From contig JAULSN010000007.1 in NCBI GenBank assembly GCA_033439765.1, positions 744,001 through 808,000 of the forward strand: a DNA stretch of 64,000 bases. The letters are read 5' to 3'. The position numbers and the translations under genes were made by a program. Within the stretch, counting starts at the first letter, position 1, and every line of letters starts with the position of its first letter. This DNA is from Lasiosphaeria ovina. Taxonomy: Eukaryota; Ascomycota; Sordariomycetes; Sordariales; Lasiosphaeriaceae. The notes beneath the pieces are model-generated. The model was not told the DNA's origin. It saw only the letters and a program-made list of their open reading frames with translations, and searched no databases. This document shows, piece by piece, positions 24,190 through 36,300 of this stretch.

Positions 24190-27100
24190 AGTGCCTACTT
24201 TCTCTCCTTACGAGGTCTGCTACGTCCGCGCTTCGGGGGCTCGTTATTTACTTCCGTAGGCTTTGCTTCCTCGGGTCGGCCACCTTTCCTTAGCCAGTAT
24301 TCGTCTACGTATTCCTAAGCTCCTATAAGCTCCTCTTCTTTTTTCTATTAATTATCCTCGTTACCGTAGCCCTTCTAGTGCACTAGGTACTTAGTACGTC
24401 CCCTGGTTTTCCTGTGCTTCTGAATATACTTAATCTCGTAGCGTTAGCCATTATCGTCGGACTGGTCGTCTTCTACAGGCCCTGGGGGTGGCTTAGTACG
24501 GTCGAAGGGATCTTTCTCTACGAGGTCGGGCTGGGGGTTGGAGCCGGGGACCTTGGAAAGGTGAGCTACGGAGATAACGGGGTGTACTTAGCTACCCTCT
24601 AGGAAGCTTAGTTCGTACGCCAGTCTACCGATTCGCTTGACGACTTTCTAGGGCCTAGAGCGTTATTACGATAGCTTCCTAGACGGCTTGCCGGGGAGGT
24701 GGTATCCCTTATATAGGTTAAGAAAGACCTCTTTACTAATATGGAACTCGATAGGTCGGTGGTTATCGTTATATCGGCGCTTTGCTGAAGCTACGGCGAA
24801 GTCTATTGCTAGTTGGGCTTTATCCCGGACCTACTCGCGAATAGCGGGTATATCTTCTAGGGCCGGTTGGTTATCGGTTATTAGGTCCAGAGGTCCTAAC
24901 GAAGGTCTGAATCCGTATAGCTGCTCGTAAGGGGATGTCTGAATACCCTTAGTATAGGCCGAGTTGAGGTGCTACTATAACGCCAGGATAATCTCCAGCT
25001 AGTTGGACGTAGGGTTGACGAAGTTATGGTAACGAATAGCGATCTTAATGGTCTGGTTTTTGCGCTTAGCTAGGCCGTTATCTTGAGGGTAGTACGCTAT
25101 AGTTATAAGGAACCTAGTTCCGAGAGCTTTCTAAACTCCTTTCCAAAGCCCTAATATAAACTTACGATTATGGTCTGAGATAATTATATAGGGGAATCCC
25201 TAGTCGGCGAGGAGGAGGTGTTTAATAAGGACCTCTCCCTACTACTTAGTAATATAGGTGGTATAACTAGGTAGTAAGAGGGAACGCTTCGTAGCTTTAT
25301 CTATAATAGGTATTAAATAGTTGTACGTCTCCTTACCCTTAACCTTCTAAGGCGAGTCGGTAGAAGAAACTTTAGGGAGGCCGAGAATATAATCCATAGC
25401 GATTACTCGTATAGGTAGGGCGTCTATAGGACGGATCGGCTAGTAATCGCTATTGACTGGGGTTCGGTGGGTCTTATTTAGCTAATAATTAGGGCAAAAT
25501 TTAAGGTAATCCTTTACGGCCTTGGTTTTCCGATAGATTGAAAGCCCTTTCAAGTCGTAGAGTATTCGGTTTCTACCGAAATGGTACTTGCTATTATGCG
25601 CTTCCTCTATAACGGTTTTGATTATGTCTCGAGGTACGTAGAGCCTCCTTATACCGTTAGGGCGTACGTTAAATAAAAGACCTTAATTATTAAGTATAAA
25701 GGGGTAACCCGGCCTAGTACGCGTGTCTTCTTCGCCGGCGGTTTTACTAATTTTAGCGATAATAGAGGTATACTTTAAGTCTTTTATATAGCTATCGCGA
25801 AATCCGTTACGTAAGGAGTTATCTATATAAGCTTCCGCGTATATGAACTATACGTCGTTAAGAACCGTAGGTTTATTGGGAGGGGTTTCGTTAGTGGTTA
25901 TGAGCCTGCTTAAGGCGTCCGGAACGAAGTTCCTCTTACCTTCTAGGTGAACTGGAATTAGCTAATACTATAAGAGGTAAATAGAGGCGTTTACTAACTG
26001 TATATTAGATCGGTCTATGGATGAAGAGCTTAAGGCTATCTGGTTTATAATTCCGAGTATAGTAGAATGGTCGGTTAGGGCGTAAATAGGTAGTTTATTA
26101 CTATAAATTATTATTCGTAGCTTCTTAACGGCCTAGACCAAGTAGGCGACTTCGAGCTCTGAAGGTCCGTATCTCTACTCGGGATCTAATAGGTATCTAT
26201 TAAGAAAATAAATAGGGAGAACTTAGTTAGCTGGAATAACTTGTCTTACTTTCTATTCGTAGCCCTTTATAAGGTAAAAAGCCATGACTCCGAATCCGTA
26301 CTCCTTAGAGCCATCTACCTATAGAAATAGGGTCTTTTCTAGGTTATAATAATATAGAATAGTCGGATCTTCCTTATAGATCGCCTATTAGATGGTTTTG
26401 AAAGCTAGCAATTCCTTATTAGTAGGTATATACTTGGTTTTTACTATATATACTATGCGCTTGCCTTTATTACTATTAACGACTTTACTAGCTTTACGGC
26501 CGATTTTGAGGAGCTCAACCTTACGCTTCTATATCGGCTCGGCGATCTACGCGTAATAGGGGATATAAGATCTTAAAAAACCTATTACCCCTAAGTATTA
26601 CTCTAGGGCTCTTAGTGTATTAGGAAAGATAAGCTTCTTAAAGGCGGCTAGTCTATCTACTATATGAGTAAGGCCTAGGCTATTAACTCTAAAGCCGAGT
26701 AGCTCGACGTTAGGGTAGGCGAGAAAAGACTTCTTCGGCGATATAGCGATATTCTTATTAGTGAATATCTTAAACGCCTTTCGTAGGTAACGTAAGTAGT
26801 CTTTTCGGGAATCGGAAAAGATGACTATATTATCGATAAAAGTACGTATAAAGTGAGCGTACTTAGCCAATAGTCGATCTATATACCGCTAGGTATATAC
26901 TAGGGTATTCCGAAATCCTATTAAGGTAACCTTAGACTTCTCCAAGCCTTAAGGACTAATAATAGTAAATCTATCTCGATAAGGGGGATAGACTCTAAAC
27001 TAATAGAAAAAGGACGTTACGTCGATTATAGAGACGTAGGATTTGCCGCGAATAGTAGAGATAATAGTAGACTATAACGGTAAAGGGTAGTTATTAGGTA

Positions 27101-28000
27101 TAACTATTCGGTTAAGCTATCGAAGATTAATAATAACTCTGCCTTTCTCTACGCCGTAGACCGTCCGCCAGACGATAAATACTAGCGAGTTAAAAGGCGT
27201 AGGATCGTTTTGCTAGTCCATATAGTCTTCCGCGTATAACGTTCCGAAAATATCGTCCAAAATACCCATATCCTTTTGACTAAGGGGATAACTTCTATTA
27301 GCTTTAAGTTGGTTTTGCTAGCCTTCTACTAGGGGAACTTTTATTATATCCTTCTTTAGAATCTTAATTATACTGTTATTTACCTAGACTTAGGGGAATT
27401 CTTCATATAGAGCTTGAAGGTCGGCTACGAAGGGAGCGTCGGTAGCGTAGATATGAATTCCGTTATCGGTGATGATCTTAATATAGTCGATTAGCGCTTT
27501 AATACCTAACTTGGATATCTTTCCGCCGGGGCTAGTATTAACGACGAACTTGGCGGCCATAGGTCCCGTAAGATCCTCGTCGAGTAGCTCTAAGGCTATA
27601 AGGGGTTCTAAGTCTATATTCTAAGTAATCTACTAGACTTAGTCGGATAGGGATAGCGGTAAAGCTATAGGGGGAGGTAAGTTATTAGGGGAGGCGATAG
27701 CTAGTAGGGTAATGTCCTTAGGGGCGTCGATAAGCGTGTAAATTACTTTAGTTATATTGAAAGACGAGCCTATAGCTTACTACTATATAACGTTCGAAAG
27801 GCTAGTAGTCGGGAGCGCTAATACCCCTAAGAGCTGAGAAAATATAGCTAGCGAGCCGAGTGCCATTACGGCCATGCCTTATTTCTAGGATACGCTCTTA
27901 TAGCCACTATCCTGAGCCTTATGAATATGGCCGAGGGTAGTACCCTTCTTAATTACTAGTACGCTATTAGAGTTATTTTATACTACGACGACTTTCGGCG
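24190..28000 (-). pseudogene. element C pol relic with chromodomain
   Basis: Minus-strand RT has an open stretch at 26598-26870 with FIDNIVIFSDS (26,824-26,842; the second catalytic Asp is Asn) followed by a GFRVN-type thumb motif. RNase H reads ALTDHSTILGI and PDALSRL near 25,900-26,060. The integrase core includes IISDHNRKF and YYPQDNG-like motifs near 25,000-25,200. The C-terminus reads KYLVH-KGYGNED (about 24,350-24,400), a chromodomain whose central Trp codon is a stop. This is a dead element of the chromovirus clade. Confidence 0.7.
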
Positions 28001-31000
28001 TTTTTACGTCTATAACTACGTTAGCTACTACGGAGTATTTTGCTAAGAATATTACGGATCTATCGGAGGGTAGGGGCTTATAGTTAACTAGAAGAAGTGT
28101 TCTCTATCCTACTAGTAGGGTAAGATCTCTGCTGGCTTTAACGTTCCGGCGATACTCCTTGGCTTTACGAACGACTTCTATAGACGTATAGAAGCCGTCT
28201 ATCTATCTAAAGGTAACTATATCCGACGAATAGTCGATATTTACTCCGTAGGGGGTAAGGAACTTATTACTAAGTAGTAAGTTAGGGGGGAGATCCTTAA
28301 CTACCTATACGGAATATGATACTTCTATTAAAGCTGGCTAGTCCTACCTATCTTTACCGATTAGAAATAGTATAAAGGTAGCCTACTTAGTAGTCTTTAC
28401 GGTCTCTTTATATACTCCGCGAACTCGGCCGAAGCGCGGCTTAACTATATGCTTGAGCTTATTAAGTAGCTTACGAGAAATAAGGGATCGACCGGTTCCG
28501 GGATTGAGGTAAATCTCGTTACTACTTAACGACGTAGCTAAGGCTTTAGCCTTAACTCGGAGATACGAGTATTCGGACTAAGGGTTACCCCTAATATCGA
28601 TAGGAGCGATATTAGGAGCTTTTAAGATAATGAAGTCCGGGGTAACGGGAGCGGAGGAAGATATATATATTACGATATCTCCTTCATTAGCGGTAATATA
28701 TTTATCGTTAGACTCGTCCTCCTATAAATCTAGTTAGGGGATAATAACTCCCGTCTTAGCTAACGAGTATATATGAATATGCTTAAATAGTTGGTTACGC
28801 GAGTCGTATACTTTATAATAATAGCCGTAAGTACGGCTAGATACCTACTACTTTTTAGTATCTTAGATACGTTCAAAATACGCTATATTATAGGGGGAAT
28901 AGGTCCTGAGATATCCGAGCTTAGCTCTAGTAGAAGGAAATATCTCGTAGTATTTGTAGTAGGTGTAGTACCGATCGATTACGGTAACGTGATATACTAC
29001 CTCGGCGTCTAAGTCGAGGCTATCGGAATTGTCGGAATAGTGGCTAGAAGAGTCTCTATTAGAGTTATCGCTATCCGCCTCCTACGCGTAATAGGCTCCT
29101 CCCTTCCCTTTATCTTCGCGAGGCTTATTAAAGCGAGGTCGGTCGTAGCGAGGTCTGTCGTAGCGAGGTCTATCTTCCTACTTCCTCTTATACTTCGACT
29201 CCTTATCCTTATCTTCTTTCTTAGGGTCCTTATTATCGCGAGGGTAGTCCTTACGAGGCTCTTTATCTAGGTACCTAGTTTTGGAGTTATCCTAAGTAAT
29301 ACGACGTCGCGGGTAGTCGTTAGAATAGGTAGACTTAGAGGACTTCTTTTTCTCCCTTATTTCGTCCTTATATATAGCGGTAATAATAGCTCGTTTGGAA
29401 GATACCAGCCTAATATAGTCGGATAGGGAGTTAGCTTCGTTAAGGGGCGGTATAACTCGCTTAATACCTAGCTCGAATCGTACCCAAATTTGAGTGAGGA
29501 CTCCAAGCTAATTACTATTATCTTAGTTAAGGATTCCGGCTACTTTAGCGTAGCGAATCTTATACTATATAAAACGGATTATAGCCTTCGCGTCGTTATC
29601 GACGTCTTCGACCTTGAGCCTACCGGAGTTATATTCGGCTATAGCTAACGCGATATCTAGTTAGTAGTAGTCGATGAGGGCTCTTATTATACCTCCTAAG
29701 CCTTCGTTTCGTAGCTTGATTCTATCTTTAGGAGTAAGCTCTAAAGTCTACTAAAGTAGGGCGGAACCGCCTAGTAATATCTAAAAGAAAGAAGCTATTT
29801 AGGCTACCGAGTCGTTACGCGTAGCTAGCTCTTTAATAAAGGATTTAACGCGTAGCTTAAAGGTATATATATTAGAGAAGACGACGTTCTTCCCGTCGGT
29901 GGTTATACCGACCCTATTAGGGTCGTCGCTATTTAGGTTGAACTACCCGATTTCCTCGTACTTAATCTTATAGTAGACTAGTTATAAGATAGTAAGGTTA
30001 GCCTAGGTACTTACTAAGTCCCTAGTATACGAGGTAGTAATATACCGAGCTTGCCTATCGTTCTTGTCCGGTCGACGACCGTTACCTCCGTTACCCTAGT
30101 TCTTCTATCTACGCTACGGCCGGTTGGACCCAAAGTCAGGTCCGTCCGAGTCGTTATCGCCGTTAGAAGGGTTACTATACCCCTATCGATAACGCTAGGG
30201 GGATGGGTTCCGCGGAACTATAGGCTAGGTGGACTATCGCGAAGGGCGACGTTAGTTACTAGCCGGCTGGTTAGGAGGGTTATTTCCTTAGCCCTAAGCT
30301 TAAGGGCCCTACTAGTTGCTAGTTTATAGTGGTGGAGTAATATATTACTATAGCTAGGCTAATTACTATTAAAATAGGCTGCTTTAGCGAGGGCCGAACT
30401 AAGAAGTAGGTATAGATCGGTTCGGGATTTAGTAGTACTTATAAGGACCCGTAGTAGGAGTTGGGTTCTATACTATAAGGGTTGGGTTAGGCTAATCGTA
30501 AAATCGTGCCGCTTAGCCGGTAGATAGGCCAGAAGTATTTGGTTCGATATATAAGTTATCGAAAGGATTTAGGGCTAGGGGAAGGCTCTAGGGTCGATCG
30601 TCTCTAAAAGGACTAGCTCCGAATATAGCTAGTCTAGTAAAGGGATCGACTAACGAGGGACGCCGAGCGGCAGGGGCTGGGGAGGGGGCCGTAGTACCTA
30701 TAAGTACGTCGAGAATAAGCTATATTTACTTACTTAGGTTATTATAAGAGTCTTTAAGGTCGTTTCTCTACTTATCCATCTCTATCCTAAGAGCGTTATT
30801 CTACTCGTTCATATTACTCGTAATATTCTTAATAATCCTATCGAGAGTACTCGTAACTCTCTTAAAACCCTGGTCAACTTTCTTATTTAGCTACCTAACG
30901 TCCTACTAGACGGCTTTATTCATCGTCTCTAGGTAAGTAAGCGACGAAATATTAGGCTTAAGCTCGGTAGGGCGTTTAGCGACGGGCTTCTCGGGAGTAT

Positions 31001-31090
31001 TATTCTAAGTAGCCACTACGGATAGGGTACGGGATTCGCGGGGAATTACGTTCTTAGTAGGGGTATTGGGGCCCTTTCCGAAGTCCATTA
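28001..31090 (-). pseudogene. element C gag and protease-side relic
   Basis: The minus-strand ATG at about 31,088 opens a reading beginning MDFGKGPNTPTK, followed by a heptad-like helical stretch (about 30,750-30,900, rich in Asn, Leu and Lys). Further on is a basic tract with repeated RPRYDRP units (29,120-29,180). I saw no clear CX2CX4HX4C knuckle. Several stops interrupt the reading, and boundaries to protease are uncertain. Confidence 0.5.
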
Positions 31091-31805
31091 TTCTTAACTA
31101 CTATTAGGTACTTTAGGGAAGCTTATTATATCGGCCGAGGGCTGATCCTTCGGTATTAGTATTATCGGGGTCGAGAAAGTCTCCGGTCTCGTCGTTATCT
31201 AATATAGTTACCCAAGGGCCCTATAGAGCGGCCATTACTTAACCTATTATCGATCAACCAAATTTGAGAAAGAAGATAGTTAGTATAACTTTATGGAACG
31301 CTCCTACTAACTACTTCCAGTCTCCCTAAGGATTATCTAGGTATAGAGGCTTGGCTCTTCTACCGCCGTCGTAAGGCTTATTAGTAAAGTTTAGTATACC
31401 CGTAGCGTCTGGGATTGGAGTCCAGGATTAGGGTGGGCTTGGCCATAGCCTTCGCGAAGAGAGGTCTGGAGCGGGGATAGGCAAGGTGCCTTGGGGGAAT
31501 CGCGTTACTAGTAGACGGCGCTAAGACGCGATGCTTAACAATATCGCGATCTTACCCGCCTAGCGCTACTTAATTAATCCCCGAAGGTTATTCGATTAAC
31601 AGCTGAGGCGGTTGGCTAGAGTCCTTACGAACTTTTGCCCAAGCGGGGGGGAAAATTTTTCTAACTACGGGCGCGTCTCCGGTCGGAATATCGCGTACAG
31701 GTTTTTGGTACGTCTTTAATTGAATTATCGTACTAAGAGGGTTGAACTCTTAAACTCACGATACTAGTAACTAGTTACTTAATACGTGCAGTCGCTAGTA
31801 CTATT

Positions 31806-32074
31806 TAATAGGGAAAGGCAGTATATACCACTAATATGGTAGTAGAATTATATATATAGAAGGTTAGAAGGTGGAAAAGGAAGGTGGTGTGCCCTGTAGC
31901 GGGGATATGCCCCGCGTAGGTGGTAGTATTAACTGCTAGTGTACACCGCCTACTTGCCCGCCTTCCGCTAGTCTAGGGTGCTGCTTATATAATGTACAGG
32001 GGGTGTACGCGCCATGTGCGCGTAGAGGGCCATGTTAATTATTGACGTGTGTAATTGAGGCCATTCCCGTATCA
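31806..32074 (-). repeat. LTR of element C (5' copy)
   Basis: 269 bp, partner of 23806-24074, followed by GAAGG (32075-32079). Confidence 0.9.
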
Positions 32075-32499
32075 GAAGGTAATTAGCTATCGATAACTCG
32101 TAACGGCCTCCTCCTTAGGAACGATAGGCTCGTTATATTAGACGTAGCGTAATTATATATTCGAATTATTAATAAAATATATTCCCGACTTCCCTTAGTC
32201 TACCTTAGAAGGAATAAAATATAGAAAATATTAAAGGAACTCTACCAATAGGCGGGTCTAAGTACTAATATAAATAGATTTATTATTAATTATAAATATA
32301 AGTCTATTAAAGTCCTATAAGATAAGACTCCTAATCTATTATATCCGATTCCGCTATCTTAGAGAATTTAAAGTAGATTAGTTATTAACTTTAAATCTTT
32401 ATTAAAGGATAAATATAAATATAATAACCTCTTTATAATTATCGATCGTTTAAGTAAAACCTCTTAATATATACCGTATTATTTTACTATTATAATAAT
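32075..32499 (+). pseudogene. element B integrase relic
   Basis: It resumes element B pol after Gypsy C. Near 32,430-32,470 it reads FIIIDRLSKTS, the start of a Ty3 integrase core, with neighbouring stops. It is cut at 32499 by Copia copy 2 and continues at 38437. Confidence 0.55.
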
Positions 32500-32798
32500 T
32501 GTTAGAATGATAAGGTCATTCATAATAGTCACTATAGTAACCGTTGCGAAAGGTAGGGGTGGTGATATGGTTGTATTCTGCTCTGTTCTATTCACTAGGG
32601 TTACAGGGTGCTTAGTGTTTTTGGGGGAGTGGGCTATCCATAGGGTGGATGGTCCGTGCACACTAAGGTCACGTACTAGGGCAGCTGACCCGTATGTCCG
32701 GGCTAGGCCCACTATTCTTCCTGACTGACCAATTAGGGCTATACGGCCCGCCGAGCCGCCTCAGCCTCCGTAACTCTGATTAATCGGTTATTCCTATA
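32500..32798 (-). repeat. LTR of Copia copy 2 (3' copy)
   Basis: 299 bp. It ends TTATTCCTATA and differs from the right LTR by RIP-type transitions. The short open frames on both strands within it are LTR shadow frames. Confidence 0.9.
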
Positions 32799-32879
32799 CT
32801 AGCAGTCTTTTCTTCCTCTATAAGATCCTACTCGCTATAGTCCTTCTTATTCCGCTTTACGGAAGCCTGAATCCTAACC

Positions 32880-35800
32880 GTCAACGTATTATTGTTAATA
32901 AGGGCCTGTAGGGCCATATTAGGTGATGACTTCGTCATCGTATCGGCCGGGTTATCGTTTCCGTTAATCCATCGGACTTCGAAGATCTCCTGCTTCTCGT
33001 ATGACTACCTTATACTTATGATGTCGATTATAAGCCGCTTTTCCTTCGTTATACCTAGTTTGACTAAGTATTCGTAGAGCGAGAAAGAGTTGGTATATAT
33101 GATTATCGGGATATTCGGGATGCCTAGCTTGGCTAGGATTATATTAATCGTTATATTGAAACAAATGCCTATATTAACGCCGTTGGCTATAGCGTAGATC
33201 TCTAAGGCTAGGATGCTTCGTATAATCCGCTTGTATTTGGTAGATGACTAGTGGATTAGGTTCCCTATTATAATGAAGCTTCCTTTATCTATCTCTTCGT
33301 TCGCTAGGAAGATTACGTATCCGATTTATAAGCTCAAGTCCTTATTATTAGCGAATGACGCGTCTACGTAGACAAACAGCCTAGCCGTAGGTAGGTCGAG
33401 GGGGATATAGTTAATGCCTCGGTCAACGTACTCTATCTGCTATTTAATACGCTTATTTATCCTAGCGATATCTTCTTTTATTGGTTCTTTGTGCTATGCT
33501 ACAGCCGATAGGTCGAACGCGGCTTTAGGCTAATAGGTCGAAGCGATATAGGTACCGCGTACCCGCTATTCGACGTATTCCTGAGCGTTGGTCGCGATTA
33601 TGAGCTTCTCGCCCTGCTTCTTCTGCTTCAGGGCTAGTGTACCGTCCTCTTGGAAGGTCAAGATGTATCCGTTAAATACGAGCGGGTTAGCCGGGGTTAA
33701 TTTCTATTTCGGTTTGGCTGTGAACTTGGCTTCCTTAATTATCTGCTCCTCTAGGGCTTCAAACCCTATATTAGTGAGGCCGATCGTATCGTTAGTCTAT
33801 ATACCGACGACTGTAAAGTGCTCTGAGTCGTTCGACGTAATTAATAGGCATGGATCGTAGGTCGATGTGGTTATATTCAGCCGGTCCTGGTAATACTTGA
33901 AGTAGGTTGCCCACTAGTATGTACCTGCCTCGGCTATGCCGTATAACGGCTTGACGACTTCTATTATTATCCCTTTCGGGTAGTTATAACGGATTTGCTC
34001 AGGTAGGTAGGCTATAATCGTTCGCTAAAGCGCTATTATAGACTGTATATATGCCTGCGTAATATCCCGAATCCATAGCATTATTCCTTAGTGGATGAGC
34101 GAGGGTGCTAGGGCTATTAGGGTCCGTTGGCTCGCTCGTTGGATCGTAGGGCTCTACGTTAGTACTAGTTCTTTACCCTGATCGCTATGGCCTTGGATTA
34201 TAAGCCGGGACTTCTCGTACGGAGAGTCCGTTTCCTTGCCCTTAACCTCGCGGACTATACGCGATTTGAAGATACGGATATTTCCGTACCTCTCCGGGTC
34301 GTACTTCTGGAATACAAAGACTCCTCGGCTAATAAGGGCATCGATTTCCTCTTAATTAGAGCGGGAGAAAGGCTCGCCATCCGTTGGAATCTTCCCTTCC
34401 TGGCGAAGCCGTATCGCTAGGTCATAGTCCTCTACTTCCTTTGCCGTCAGATAGGCTATCGTAAGGGTCGTACCCTCAGTCATCGCCGTATCTATAGTAG
34501 GGCTCGGCTTCGGCTTATTCTTTAATCCGGGCGGCCGTCCTCGCCGTCTTAATACTCGGGGTTCTTCCTGTGGAGGGGTCCACTCGTCGTCCTCGTCGGC
34601 CTCGTTATGAGGGAGCTTTCTACTCTCTCCGAGAGCCGGGGTAGCCGTTGAATCGTTACGGTAGTATGGCTTGACTACCACGATACGAAAGTTCGTAGGC
34701 TTGCCGTTAACTTTAACTATATAGGTCTTTCCGTTACGTACGAGTAGCATATGTAGGCCGGTCTACTTCTCGCCTTCTCGCCATACCTTTACCTCGCTTT
34801 GGAGAGGAAGGTTGAGGGTATTAAGGTTATTCGGGCCGTTACGTATGCCTAGGGCATTAGAAACCTATCTCTTTACCTTAAGGGTACGTATCTCTATCAT
34901 CGCTTTCCGTACTACTCTCGCGCGGGCTTCAATAGAGGGAGATTGAGGCGATAATACGGTCATCCTAGGATACGTTCCGAATATAAGGAGGGTAGGGACT
35001 AGGCCGTCGGGTCCTATAGTATCGTTAACTACCTTAATAGCCATTTAAAGGGCTTGATCTACCGTTATATTAAGGCCGTATAGGTCTACCGTAATGACTT
35101 CATAGGCTCGGCGGAGCGGTCCGTAATACCGTTCCAGCTTACCGATCGAGTTGTGGGCTTCTACTAGGACTTCTATAATCTCGATCGATAGGTTGCGGGC
35201 GTTATTAACGAATTCTTCTACCGTAAAGTTGGTTCCTATATTAGTAACGATGATATTAGGTGGTCTAACGTAGGTATCGATCTATATCGCTCGGATTATA
35301 TTCTAGGTTGCCTTTGCCGTTATATTCTAGAGGAATCGTACGGCCTGGAAAGAGGTCGCCTTATCGATAGTATGGATAACTGGCTTTCTATCGAGATATA
35401 TAATATCTACCAGTATACGGTAGTTGAAGTCGATATCGTTATAGAGGGTAAATCTGAATCTACTAGGATTACTACTATATAACTAGTATTGATGGTAAAA
35501 CTTATTAATCTTCTCGATGACTTCGTACTCTAGATTATTATAGCCTGCTCGTATGAGTACCTTATATAGGCGTTCTACCGCCGGGTAACCGAATCGTCGG
35601 TATAGTTGGCGTAGCTCTATTTCCGTAAGGTGAGACCATGCGATAGTACTCTCGGGATCGTTTAGTAGGAGCTAGGGATAGCCTTATTTCCGTACGATCG
35701 GGTAGCCCTTTCCTTAATAAACTAGGAGATTAAGGATATTATTAAGGTATACGCCGTATTTATCCATATTAGAGAGATATAATAGAAACGGGGTATTTAC

Positions 35801-36300
35801 CGGGACGACTTAGAAATCGATTAAGCCGAACGGGGTCTCTACGGATACCGTTCCGAGAGATATACTCTCTAGGTTATTACCGAAGCGTACGCGGTACTTT
35901 CCGGCCGTTAATATATCGATCTTGGTACCCGGGATCTCCTTCTATAGTGCCTTAACTTGGTTCTTACCGGCTATTAATATACCGGCTACGCCTATATCGG
36001 GCATAATACCTTGGAAGATCTCTAAGTTATAGCGGCTTTTGAAGTGAAAGAGTAATGCGGGCTCTTCCGGAGGTTGTATAAACGGGTTGGCTTCTATTAT
36101 CGCGTATATCGTCGCCTGGTTATTTAGGAGGTTGGCTATCTTAATACCGTTAATTATACTGTACTCCGTAAAGAAGCTCTCAAACTGTGGTTTGGATATT
36201 TGGGGTTCCTCCGCGGTGGCCCATATATCGAAGTCAGTCTCGAAGTCGCCGGGGTCTATACCTTCGTAATCGAATAGGAATGACGTGAAATTATCCTCTT
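32880..36300 (-). pseudogene. Copia copy 2 pol relic
   Basis: A 132-codon open stretch at 34352-34750 encodes the Copia integrase C-terminal linker (KPTNFRIVVVKPYY, then an acidic and basic tail with RRRGRPPG). RT follows around 33,600-34,300; the catalytic box near 33,790 reads YTNDTIGL where a D-D pair is expected. RNase H at about 33,380 reads RLFVYVDAS, then a segment with Trp and Gln codons turned to stops, and ends with the RWINGNDNPAD-like block near 32,950. Confidence 0.7.

Larger units (their letters stand above)
23806..32074 (-). mobile_element. Ty3/Gypsy chromovirus C, complete but RIP-mutated
   Basis: LTRs at 23806-24074 and 31806-32074 are both 269 bp, with inverted ends TGATAGGG and CCGTATCA (TAATA and TATTA where mutated). 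The target duplication is GAAGG (23801-23805 and 32075-32079). Total length is 8269 bp. The minus strand reads gag from about 31,090, then a long Lys/Arg-rich segment, protease, RT (about 26,600-27,000), RNase H, integrase and a chromodomain near 24,190-24,415. Stops are many but moderate. The element sits in the integrase region of element B. Confidence 0.9.

Noticed and set aside
32479..32728. Overlapping open frames on both strands, repeated at 38123-38366
   Set aside because: They lie wholly within the 299-bp Copia LTRs and recur only because the LTR is duplicated; no start context or motif.
34187..34420. Plus-strand frame of 77 codons, and similar plus frames across 32-38 kb
   Set aside because: Antisense to the Copia polyprotein, which is recognisable on the minus strand.
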